Source: Bog-564 sp035509915 (GTDB lineage Bacteria > Actinomycetota > Acidimicrobiia > Acidimicrobiales > UBA8190). Taken from it: 11,021 nt of DNA. Positions 1 through 6,504 of the stretch are shown here, one piece after another (the first letter of the stretch is position 1; each line of letters begins with the position of its first letter). The translations under genes and the position numbers were made by a program. Below the pieces are notes generated by a model. It had not been told where the DNA came from. It saw only the letters and a program-made list of their open reading frames with translations, and searched no databases. The stretch lies in contig DATKIB010000059.1 of assembly GCA_035509915.1 (NCBI GenBank), forward strand, positions 1 to 11,021, in the 5' to 3' direction.

Positions 1-1
1 C

Positions 2-757
2 GTGCGCGCGCTGAGCGCCTTCGCTCTCGACCACCACGCGCAGGCTTACGAGGAGATCCGTCCCCCGACCCTGGTTCGTACCGAGACCATGACCTCCACA
101 GGCCACCTGCCGAAGTTCGCCGACGAGGCGTACCACGTCGAGCGCGACGACCTCTGGGCGATCCCGACCGCCGAGGTGCCGCTCACATCGATGTACCGGG
201 GGGACATCCTCGAGGAGTCGGACCTGCCTGTACGGCTGTGCGCGGCGAGTGCGTGTTTCCGTCGTGAGGCAGGGGCCGCGGGGCGCGACACACGCGGCGT
301 GCTGCGCACGCACGAGTTCGACAAGGTCGAGATCTTCGCCTATGCGACCGCCGGGCAGTCGCCGGAGGTGCACGAGGAGATGGTGGGACGCGCCGAGTGG
401 CTGTTGCAGGCGCTCGATCTCGAGTACCGGGTCGTCGACCTGTGCACGGGCGACCTGGGCAACGCCTCGGCGCGCACGTTCGACCTCGAGGTCTACGCGC
501 CCGGCAGCGACATGTGGCTCGAGGTGTCCTCGGTCAGCTGGTGCAGCGACTACCAGTCACGCCGGGCCAACATCCGTTACCGCCCCTCCGAGGGTGGGCA
601 GCCGGTCTTCGTGCACACGCTGAACGGCTCGGCGCTCGCGTGGTCGCGGGTGTGGCCCACCCTGATCGAGACCGGACGGCAGGCCGACGGATCGGTACGG
701 CTGCCCGAGGCACTCGCCGGCTACCTGGGTGGGGACACCGTCGTAGAGGCGCGCTGA
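2..757 (+). CDS. serS: Seryl-tRNA synthetase, C-terminal part (5' end outside window)
   Basis: Cytoplasmic class II aminoacyl-tRNA synthetase that activates serine with ATP and charges tRNA-Ser. The reading frame is open at the left edge, so the N-terminal coiled-coil arm and the first part of the catalytic domain are missing; the GTG at position 2 is not the true start. The visible 251 residues contain the substrate-recognition segment TAEVPLTSMY, motif 2 (CFRREAGAAGRDTRGVLRTH, then EFDKVEIF), the EVSSVSWCSDYQSRRANIRYR-like core segment, and a motif 3 region (HTLNGSALAWSR). All are in the order expected for bacterial SerRS, and the gene ends at the usual place after PEAL. Motif 3 is slightly unusual (NGSALAWSR instead of the common NGSGLAVGR). 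The gene converges on regX3 with 66 bp between the two stops. Identification is firm; only the missing 5' end is uncertain. Confidence 0.96.
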   Translation: MRALSAFALDHHAQAYEEIRPPTLVRTETMTSTGHLPKFADEAYHVERDDLWAIPTAEVPLTSMYRGDILEESDLPVRLCAASACFRREAGAAGRDTRGVLRTHEFDKVEIFAYATAGQSPEVHEEMVGRAEWLLQALDLEYRVVDLCTGDLGNASARTFDLEVYAPGSDMWLEVSSVSWCSDYQSRRANIRYRPSEGGQPVFVHTLNGSALAWSRVWPTLIETGRQADGSVRLPEALAGYLGGDTVVEAR

Positions 758-770
758 GCCGATTGGGCCA

Positions 771-796
771 GGAGCCGGACGATGTTCTTCCGCTCC
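771..796. terminator. Hairpin between convergent serS and regX3
   Basis: GGAG-C-CGGA (771-779) pairs with TCCG-CTCC (789-796), giving an eight-pair stem with one bulged C and a nine-base loop. It lies in the 66-bp gap between two convergent stop codons, where a bidirectional terminator is expected. There is no clear T tract on either side, so the call rests on position and symmetry only. Confidence 0.35.
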
Positions 797-823
797 ATCC
801 GCCGCCGCTCGGTCCGTGCCCGT

Positions 824-1612
824 CTAGTGCGCCCCGCTCACCTCGAACCGATAACCGACCCCTCGCACGGTAGTGATGGTCCTCGGTGAAGAGGGGTCCT
901 CCTCGATGTGGGCGCGCAGGCGCTTCACGTGCACGTCGAGGGTCTTGGTGTCGCCGACGTAGTCGAGGCCCCACACCCGGTCGATCAGCGTGTCGCGCGT
1001 GAGCACGCGCCCGGGGTTCTCCATGAGCAGCTCGAGCAGCTCGAACTCCTTTCGGCGAAGGTGCACCTCGCTCCCGCGCACGAACACGCGGTGGCGGTCG
1101 GTGTCGAGGCGAACCGTGCCGATCTCGATGACGCTCCCGTCGACAGAGCGGTCGCTCGAGCCGCCTCCCGGCCCCGAGAGCGGCGCCCTGCGCAGCACGG
1201 CGCGCATGCGGGCCACGAGCTCACGCAGCCGGTAGGGCTTGGCCACGTAGTCGTCGGCACCCATCTCGAGCCCGACGACCGTGTCGATCTCGGTCCCCTT
1301 CGCAGTGACCATGATGATCGGCACCGACGAACGTGAACGTATCGTCCTGCATACATCGATACCCGACAGCCTCGGGAGCATCACGTCCAACAGCACGAGG
1401 TCAGGCTCGACGCTCTCGAACAGGCGCAGCGCCTCGGTGCCGTCGCGCGCCACGCTCACCTCGAAGCCCTCTCGCCCGAGCCCCACAGCGAGGGCGTCGA
1501 CGAAGGACTCCTCGTCCTCCGCCAGCAGCACCTTGATCCTCTCCTGCTGGCCGGCCGGCTGGGTGCCGGCGTGCTGGGCGTGGGCCCGGGGCGGCCGGAC
1601 GCTGCTTGGCAT
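824..1612 (-). CDS. regX3: RegX3-like response regulator (OmpR/PhoB family)
   Basis: DNA-binding response regulator of 262 residues. The receiver domain spans about residues 26-140: acidic pocket in LLAEDEE (residues 29-35), phospho-acceptor Asp76 in DLVLLDVMLP, Thr103 in MVTAK and Lys125 in AKPYRLREL. The C-terminal winged helix (about 160-258) ends with the OmpR-family recognition-helix and wing segments (GDTKTLDVHVKRLRAHIE, then TTVRGVGYRF). Similarity to mycobacterial RegX3 is strong over the whole length (SSVPIIMVTA, EIDxVVGLEMGADDY, RVWGLDYVGDTKTLDVHVKRLR), so it is probably a phosphate-responsive regulator as RegX3 is; that role is family knowledge. The kinase gene lies 2 bp upstream, so the two are almost certainly co-translated. 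About 25 residues precede the first conserved position. No better ATG was seen there, so the true start may be a little further inside at a non-ATG codon. Confidence 0.93.
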   Translation of the reverse strand: MPSSVRPPRAHAQHAGTQPAGQQERIKVLLAEDEESFVDALAVGLGREGFEVSVARDGTEALRLFESVEPDLVLLDVMLPRLSGIDVCRTIRSRSSVPIIMVTAKGTEIDTVVGLEMGADDYVAKPYRLRELVARMRAVLRRAPLSGPGGGSSDRSVDGSVIEIGTVRLDTDRHRVFVRGSEVHLRRKEFELLELLMENPGRVLTRDTLIDRVWGLDYVGDTKTLDVHVKRLRAHIEEDPSSPRTITTVRGVGYRFEVSGAH

Positions 1613-1614
1613 TG

Positions 1615-2892
1615 TCAGCCGACCTGAGCCTGGGCGGGGAGGATCATGCGGAACGTCGAACCCTCACCCTCGCGCGAGTCCACCTCGATGCGCCCCTGGT
1701 GGTTGGCCGCCACGTGGCGGGCGATTGACAGACCCAGCCCGGTCCCACCGGTGTTGTGGCTGCGTCCCTGGTCGACCCGGTAGAACCGCTCGAAGATCCG
1801 CTCGATGTCGCGCGCCGGTATCCCGATCCCGTGGTCCTCGACCTCCACGATCACCTCGTCACCCGAGCGCCGGCCGTCGAAGCGTACCGTGCCCGAGTCG
1901 TAGGAGAACTTCACCGCGTTCTCGAGCAGGTTGTAGAGAGCCGACACGAGCTGGCGCCGGTCGCCCAGGACCGTCACCGGCACGTCGGGCTCCTCCACGA
2001 GGATCTTGACCCCGCGGTGCTCGGCGGTGGCGCGGACGCGCTCGACCGACTCCGCCATCACGAGGCTCACGAGCACCGGCTCGCGTGGTGGCGCCTCCTC
2101 GGCTTCGATGCGTGACAGGTCGAGCAGGTCGTCGATGATCCGGCTCACCCTGAACGCCTCTGTGTGGATGCGCGAGGCGAGTCGCTTGCCGATAGCGGGG
2201 TCGGTCTCGGACACGAGTGTCTCTGCGAGGAGCCCGAGCGCGCCCATGGGGGTCTTGAGCTCGTGGCTCACGTTGGCGACGAAGTCGCGGCGAATCTCCT
2301 CGAGGCGCCTGCGCTCGGAGACGTCATCGATCACGGCTATGACGCCGAGCGTGCGCCTGCCGTCGTCGATGACCTGCGTGCTAACCGCCAGAGTGCGGCG
2401 CGGCGGGCCGTAGAGGTCGAGCGTGCGCACGGCAGAGCCCTGTTCCCATGCGCCGCCCAGAAGGTCTACGACGGCCTGCGCGGCGAGCGCGTCCCCGTGG
2501 CGCCCGCCCATGAGCCCGATGGCGCGGGTGTTGCGGAACACGACCTCGTCGTGCTCGTCACAGACGATCACGCCCTGGGGGAGCGTGTCGAGCGCGTGCC
2601 GCAGCCGGATGGCGTCTGAAGACGCCTCGGCCACCGCCTCCGCAGCGCGGTCGGTGACGAGCTCGAGCTGGTGCAACGCGGGTTCGATCCCTTGCTTCTC
2701 GTCGCCGGGGGCATCGGAACCGAGACGCGACGCGAGCGCGCTGAGGCGCTGCTCGAGCGAGTGGCGCCCCGAGCGGCGCCCGAGGATGGTGGCGACGACC
2801 ACCGCCAGGATCGTGAACCCGCCGAGCGCGGCGAATCCGGCCACCACCTCGTTGTGCGGCACACCTGACGCGCCGAGCATCGCCCACAGCAT
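1615..2892 (-). CDS. senX3: SenX3-like sensor histidine kinase
   Basis: Membrane-anchored histidine kinase of 425 residues that would phosphorylate the RegX3-like partner encoded 2 bp downstream. A single hydrophobic segment at residues 17-37 is followed by a linker, a PAS-like domain (about 98-190, starting LRHALDTLPQGVIVCD), a HisKA domain with phospho-accepting His210 in FVANVSHELKTP, and a HATPase domain. The HATPase shows the N box (LLENAVKFS, Asn325), G1 box (DHGIGIP, Asp353), F box (IFERFYRVD) and G2 box (GGTGLGLSIARH, 382-393). One TM helix plus an intracellular PAS matches SenX3 of the SenX3-RegX3 phosphate system; mycobacterial SenX3 is usually described with two closely spaced TM segments, so topology should not be over-read. 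The ribosome-binding site before ATG 2892 is poor, and the second Met (2880) is an alternative start. Upstream lies the A/T-rich divergent intergenic region. Confidence 0.92.
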   Translation of the reverse strand: MLWAMLGASGVPHNEVVAGFAALGGFTILAVVVATILGRRSGRHSLEQRLSALASRLGSDAPGDEKQGIEPALHQLELVTDRAAEAVAEASSDAIRLRHALDTLPQGVIVCDEHDEVVFRNTRAIGLMGGRHGDALAAQAVVDLLGGAWEQGSAVRTLDLYGPPRRTLAVSTQVIDDGRRTLGVIAVIDDVSERRRLEEIRRDFVANVSHELKTPMGALGLLAETLVSETDPAIGKRLASRIHTEAFRVSRIIDDLLDLSRIEAEEAPPREPVLVSLVMAESVERVRATAEHRGVKILVEEPDVPVTVLGDRRQLVSALYNLLENAVKFSYDSGTVRFDGRRSGDEVIVEVEDHGIGIPARDIERIFERFYRVDQGRSHNTGGTGLGLSIARHVAANHQGRIEVDSREGEGSTFRMILPAQAQVG

Positions 2893-2976
2893 GACAGGCC
2901 GGTCGGACGATCAGAGATGACCCTGCTCGGCCCGGGTCGGCCGCGTAAGGGCCGGTGGAGGGCGCCGTGTGTCGGG

Positions 2977-3011
2977 TGAAAAATCATGAAATATATTGAA
3001 AACTAGTGGAA
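2977..3011. repeat. Four TGAAA-like units phased at 10 bp
   Basis: TGAAA occurs at 2977-2981, 2987-2991 and 2997-3001, and TGGAA at 3007-3011: four units at exactly 10-bp steps, one helical turn. On the other strand three read TTTCAAT, TTTCATG, TTTCACC, resembling the repeated half-sites bound by OmpR/PhoB-type regulators. The array overlaps the -35 box of the conjugation promoter and lies upstream of senX3. A RegX3 operator or intrinsically bent DNA are the two readings; neither is proven. Confidence 0.5.
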
Positions 3012-3024
3012 GATCTCGTATTGT
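2996..3024 (+). promoter_or_regulatory. Sigma70-type promoter of the conjugation operon
   Basis: TTGAAA (2996-3001), a 17-bp spacer and TATTGT (3019-3024) form a near-consensus -35/-10 pair in an otherwise very GC-rich region. Transcription would start near 3031, giving a leader of about 45 nt before ATG 3076. The -35 box coincides with the third unit of the 10-bp phased array, so a protein bound there would block or recruit RNA polymerase. Confidence 0.55.
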
Positions 3025-3064
3025 GAGTTGAAGGGGCCTGGCGGTGCCCACGACCTGGAGATTC

Positions 3065-3073
3065 GAGGAGGAG
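3065..3073 (+). promoter_or_regulatory. Ribosome-binding site deciding the start at 3076
   Basis: GAGGAGGAG is a strong Shine-Dalgarno sequence 2-4 nt before ATG 3076 and about 8 nt before ATG 3082. It argues for one of these two ATGs and against the upstream TTG at 3028. Confidence 0.7.
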
Positions 3074-3075
3074 CG

Positions 3076-3381
3076 ATGCTGATGCTGCGGGTGTTGCCGG
3101 CGCTGGCCGACGTTCAGATGAACCCGACGGTGGGGAACCTCCCCGGCGGCAACGTGCTCCAGCACCTCACGGACGGCATCGGGGGCTGGGCGCTCGTGGC
3201 GGCATTGGTCGGCCTCGTGATCGGGGCGGCCGCGTGGGCTCTCGGGGCTCATTCGCAGAACTACCACCAGTCCTACTCGGGGCGGCGCACCGTGCTCGTG
3301 TCGGGCCTGGCGGCGCTGCTCATCGGCGCGGGCCCGGGGCTCGTCAACTTCTTCTTCCACGCCGGCTCGGGCGTGCATTGA
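3076..3381 (+). CDS. DUF6112-like small membrane protein of an actinobacterial T4SS
   Basis: A 101-residue membrane protein with two hydrophobic helices (about residues 37-57 and 71-94) joined by a short polar loop GAHSQNYHQSYSGRR, and a PxxxNLPGGNVLQHLTDGIGGW segment before the first helix. Actinobacterial conjugative elements carry proteins of this size, topology and loop sequence as the first gene before a TrbL-like and an SCO6880-like gene; I recall them being annotated as DUF6112. By size and topology it could be the pilin-like (VirB2) component, but that is inference. It is the first gene of the operon behind the promoter at 2996-3024. ATG 3076 is chosen from the strong Shine-Dalgarno; ATG 3082 would also fit. 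Coding is well supported by codon-position bias and by the downstream neighbours. Confidence 0.8.
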   Translation: MLMLRVLPALADVQMNPTVGNLPGGNVLQHLTDGIGGWALVAALVGLVIGAAAWALGAHSQNYHQSYSGRRTVLVSGLAALLIGAGPGLVNFFFHAGSGVH

Positions 3382-3429
3382 CCGGCCCGCCGGTCCGCCT
3401 TCTGCGCCCGAGCCAGCACCTGTTTGTCG

Positions 3430-3466
3430 CCGGCTCCCGATGAGCGTTCTCACCGGCTCTCGATGA
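3430..3466 (+). repeat. 14-bp direct repeat at the trbL-like start
   Basis: CCGGCTCCCGATGA (3430-3443) and CCGGCTCTCGATGA (3453-3466) differ at one base and lie 23 bp apart. Both contain an ATG; the second is the likely start of the TrbL-like gene. Translation from the first ATG (3440) gives the eight-residue peptide MSVLTGSR, whose TGA overlaps the second ATG as ATGA. Confidence 0.5.
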
Positions 3467-4875
3467 CCGTGCACCTCCAAGCAGCCCCCTCCGTGCTGTG
3501 CCCCTTGGGCGGGGTGCCGGTGATAGGCGCGGCCTGCAACGCGGTCACCGGCGGCGCGTCGAAGGCAGCGGGCTCGGTGCTCGGCTCCACGGTCGGTGCG
3601 GCTTTCGACGCCGCGGGGCAGTGGGTGGCCCAAGGCGCGGTGTGGCTCCTCGGTGCCCTCGGGGGCGCGATGTCGTCGAGCACGACCGTCGGGCTGGGCA
3701 CGAAGTGGTTCTCACTGCACGAGTCGTTCATGGCAGCCCTCGCCGCCGCGGTCGTGCTCCCGATGGCCTTCGTGGGAGCCATCCAGGCGATCTACCGGCA
3801 GAGCGGCGCAGTGCTGGTGCGCTCGTTCCTCGTGAACCTGCCGCTGTCGCTGCTGCTCACCGGTGTGGCGGTTGAGCTCGTGCGCCTTGCGCTGTCCGTC
3901 ACGGATCTGCTCTCGGCTGAGGTGCTGTCCGCAGGCGGGGTCGATACGCGCCATCTGCTCGCCCCGGTCGCCACCTTCCTCGGCGCCACCGGCGTGGCGA
4001 GCCCGGGGGTGCCTTTGTTCGTCGTCTTCGTGGTGGCGCTGGTGGTGGCGGTGTCGGCGCTCGTGCTGTGGATGGAGCTGATCGTGCGCGCTGCTGCGAT
4101 CGCGGCGGCGACGCTCTTCCTGCCCCTCACCCTGGCGTCGCTCGTGTGGCCGACGGTCTCGCACTGGTGCAGGCGCCTGGCGGAGACGATCGCTGCGCTG
4201 GTCCTCTCCAAGTTCGTGGTCGCCGCCGTGCTCTCGCTGGCCGTGGGGGCTATCGCGGGTGGGCTCGGGACCGAGGGTCGCGACGGGGGTGGCTTCTCCT
4301 CGGTGCTGGTCGGGGTCGCGATGCTCGTGATCGCGACCGTGTCCCCGTTCAGCTTGCTCAAGCTGGTCCCTGCGGTGGAGGCGGGCGCGGTGGCCCACCT
4401 CGAGGGGGTGCGTCACCGCCTCGCCAGCGCTGCCAAGGCGCCGGTGCGTGCCGCGAACCTCGCCATGGATATCGCCGGGACAGCTGGCGGCGCCTCGGCC
4501 GTCGGCTCGACCGCCGGAGCCGGCTCCACGACAGGGGGAGGCGCGCTCGGGGACCTCGGCGGGGCGATGAACGCGGGCGAAGCGGACCCACAGCCGTCAG
4601 GCGGAGCGGGCAACGGCGCAGCCGGCCCGAGCGCCGGCAGTCCGGGTGGTGGTGGCCGCGGAGGCAGTCCTGTAGGTGGCGGCGGTGGCTCAGCCGGCGC
4701 AGCCGGTGTGAGCGTCGGCAGTGGGGACTCGGGCAGCGACGTGGGGCCTGCCGAAGGTGCCCCGCGCGGACCTCATTGGGAGAGATCCGACGACGTACCC
4801 GAGATGCTCCGCGGTGGCGGTACCAGGCTCACGCCTGGCGGAGTGTCGGCACCGGGAGGCCGCGTCGGTGCCTGA
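3463..4875 (+). CDS. TrbL/VirB6-like conjugal transfer membrane protein
   Basis: A 470-residue polytopic inner-membrane protein. The N-terminal third has the pattern of actinobacterial TrbL-like proteins: a Cys pair (Cys13, Cys25) around PLGGVPVIGAAC, an Ala/Gly amphipathic stretch, then STTVGLGTKWFSLHESFMAALAAAVVLPM. Hydrophobic segments lie near residues 90-112, 119-143, 184-205, 207-228, 243-268 and 279-302. From about 340 the protein is a Gly/Ser/Ala-rich, probably disordered tail ending RGPHWERSDDVPEMLRGGG. In the family it forms part of the membrane channel of the mating apparatus. No Shine-Dalgarno precedes ATG 3463; a TTG at 3424 would add 13 residues. It follows the DUF6112-like gene by 81 bp, and its stop overlaps the next start by 8 bp, showing one operon. 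Family membership is firm; the exact start is not. Confidence 0.85.
   Translation: MTVHLQAAPSVLCPLGGVPVIGAACNAVTGGASKAAGSVLGSTVGAAFDAAGQWVAQGAVWLLGALGGAMSSSTTVGLGTKWFSLHESFMAALAAAVVLPMAFVGAIQAIYRQSGAVLVRSFLVNLPLSLLLTGVAVELVRLALSVTDLLSAEVLSAGGVDTRHLLAPVATFLGATGVASPGVPLFVVFVVALVVAVSALVLWMELIVRAAAIAAATLFLPLTLASLVWPTVSHWCRRLAETIAALVLSKFVVAAVLSLAVGAIAGGLGTEGRDGGGFSSVLVGVAMLVIATVSPFSLLKLVPAVEAGAVAHLEGVRHRLASAAKAPVRAANLAMDIAGTAGGASAVGSTAGAGSTTGGGALGDLGGAMNAGEADPQPSGGAGNGAAGPSAGSPGGGGRGGSPVGGGGGSAGAAGVSVGSGDSGSDVGPAEGAPRGPHWERSDDVPEMLRGGGTRLTPGGVSAPGGRVGA
4855..4860 (+). promoter_or_regulatory. Ribosome-binding site deciding the GTG start at 4868
   Basis: GGGAGG lies 7 nt before GTG 4868, inside the end of the TrbL-like gene. 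It supports starting the SCO6880-like protein at 4868 rather than at any earlier in-frame codon, where the sequence would merely be an out-of-frame reading of the TrbL-like tail. Confidence 0.65.
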
Positions 4876-6439
4876 AGAGACTCCCCGCGTGCGCTTTCGC
4901 TTCGGGCCGCTCGAGCGGCGCGGGCTCATAGCGGGATGGCGAGGTGGGCAGATCGCGTCGGTCGCCGCCGGGCTCATGGTGGCGGTGCTCGCAATGCGCG
5001 CGGGCAGGCCACTCGTAGGCGCCGTCGTGGCCCTGGTCGCGCTCGGTGCTTCGGTCGCTCTCGCCATGTGGCCTGTGGGAGGGCGCACCCTCGAGCAGTG
5101 GACACCCGACGCGCTCAGGTATGCGACCGACTCGAGCCGCCGCAGGCGCGATCGCTCCGATCCGTTCGGCACGCTCGAGCTGTTGACGGTGGAGCTGGCG
5201 TCACCGGGACCCAGAGGTGGGCCAGCGGTCCGATCAGCCCCCCAGTCCTCGAAGCAGGCCGCGGTGGTCTTCGACCGTGCCGCGCGTACCTATACGGCGG
5301 TGCTCGGGGCGTCGGGCTCCGGGTTCGTGCTGGCGGGGGAGGAAGAGAAGCTCAGGCGGGTCGGCGCGTGGGCAGACGTGCTGTCCTCCCTTGCGCGTGA
5401 CGGGTCATCGGTCCACCGGGTGCAATGGGTCGCGCGGAACGTGCCCGGTGGCTCGCCTCCTGCGCTGAACGGCAGCTCCGGCGACGCCAGCGCGTACCAC
5501 GAGCACGACGCGTACAACGGGTACGACGGATACACCGGACACGGATCGAACCGCCGCTCCGGCGAGTACGACGGGTACGACGCTGCCCGCCGGTCGTATG
5601 CCTCGCTGCTCAGGGCGCAGGGCGAGCTCTCCAGACACCACGCGGTGCTCGTCGCGGTGAGCGTGAGCCCTGCGAAGCAGGCGCGCGCCGTTAAGGCGGC
5701 CGGCGGAGGGAGCACGGGAGCGTGCGCGCTGGTGCTGCGCGAGGCGGGAATGCTGCGCAGGCGCATCGCCGACGCGGGGATCGAAGCGGGGCACGCCCTT
5801 TCTCCAGCCGAGCTGGCTCGCACGCTGCGCAGCGCTTTCGAAGCCGGCGACGCGCAGGCCGGTGAGCGGTCGCCCGCGCGGGGAGGGTCGCGGAAGGTGC
5901 GCTGGGGACGCCCTTCTCCGCCGGCTGGACCGTGGCCCATGGGGGTGCGCTCCGAGTGGAGCCGGGTGCTCGTCGACGGGCTCTGGCACGCCAGCTACTG
6001 GATCTCGGAGTGGCCGCGTACCGACGTGGGGCCCGATTTCCTCGGTCCCCTCCTGCTGCTCCCGGAAGGCCGCAGCACCGTGTCGGTCGTGATGGAGCCG
6101 CTCACGCCCTCGGAGGCGGCACGCAAGATCGAGCAGGCGCGTACCGCCGACATCGCCGACTCCGAATTGCGCCGCAAGGGTGGCTTCCTGCTCACCGCGA
6201 GGCGCCGGCGGGAGGAGGAGGTGCTGGCCCAGCGGGAGGCGGAGCTCGCCGACGGCTACGCCCCGTTCAGGTTCTGCGGTTACGTGACGGTGAGCGCTTC
6301 GAAGCCGGGGGAGCTCGACGAGGCATGCCGGCAGGCAGAGCAGGCAGCCGCGCGCTGCGGGCTCGAATTGCGCCTGTGCTACGGCGACCAGGCACGCGCC
6401 TTCTCCGCGACCCTCCCGCTAGGTCGCGGACTGTGCTGA
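4868..6439 (+). CDS. SCO6880-family conjugation protein
   Basis: A 523-residue protein whose N-terminus (RFRFGPLERRGLIAGWRGGQ) and two adjacent TM helices (about residues 27-43 and 48-67) are those of the SCO6880 family. This family regularly lies between TrbL-like and VirB4-like genes in actinobacterial conjugative elements. The rest (from about 70) is cytoplasmic, with no Walker motif seen; segments such as SEWPRTDVGPDFLGPLLLL and RRKGGFLLTARRRREEEVL are characteristic of the C-terminal half. By position and topology it may play the role of VirB3 fused to the N-terminal domain of VirB4; that is inference. Start GTG 4868 is supported by GGGAGG and by the GTGCCTGA overlap with the upstream stop. 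Unusual is a Tyr/Gly/Asp-rich low-complexity insert at residues 210-238 with repeated YDGY. A 65-bp gap separates it from the ATPase gene. Confidence 0.85.
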   Translation: MPEETPRVRFRFGPLERRGLIAGWRGGQIASVAAGLMVAVLAMRAGRPLVGAVVALVALGASVALAMWPVGGRTLEQWTPDALRYATDSSRRRRDRSDPFGTLELLTVELASPGPRGGPAVRSAPQSSKQAAVVFDRAARTYTAVLGASGSGFVLAGEEEKLRRVGAWADVLSSLARDGSSVHRVQWVARNVPGGSPPALNGSSGDASAYHEHDAYNGYDGYTGHGSNRRSGEYDGYDAARRSYASLLRAQGELSRHHAVLVAVSVSPAKQARAVKAAGGGSTGACALVLREAGMLRRRIADAGIEAGHALSPAELARTLRSAFEAGDAQAGERSPARGGSRKVRWGRPSPPAGPWPMGVRSEWSRVLVDGLWHASYWISEWPRTDVGPDFLGPLLLLPEGRSTVSVVMEPLTPSEAARKIEQARTADIADSELRRKGGFLLTARRRREEEVLAQREAELADGYAPFRFCGYVTVSASKPGELDEACRQAEQAAARCGLELRLCYGDQARAFSATLPLGRGLC

Positions 6440-6504
6440 CGACTATGAGCGCGCCGGCGCGCAGTACGACGATGTCGCTCGGTCGCAGGCTCGCCTGAAC
6501 GGCG

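Noticed and set aside
3712..4416. Long minus-strand frame opposite the TrbL-like gene
   Set aside because: It is a His/Arg/Gln-rich shadow of the plus-strand coding frame.
4721..4867. Upstream extension of the SCO6880-like protein
   Set aside because: The extra 49 residues are an out-of-frame reading of the TrbL-like C-terminus; the GTG at 4868 has its own ribosome-binding site and begins directly before the family N-terminus.
6445..6498. 17-residue frame MSAPARSTTMSLGRRLA between the SCO6880-like and VirB4-like genes
   Set aside because: It has no ribosome-binding site or recognisable content, and chance open frames of this length are common at this GC level.
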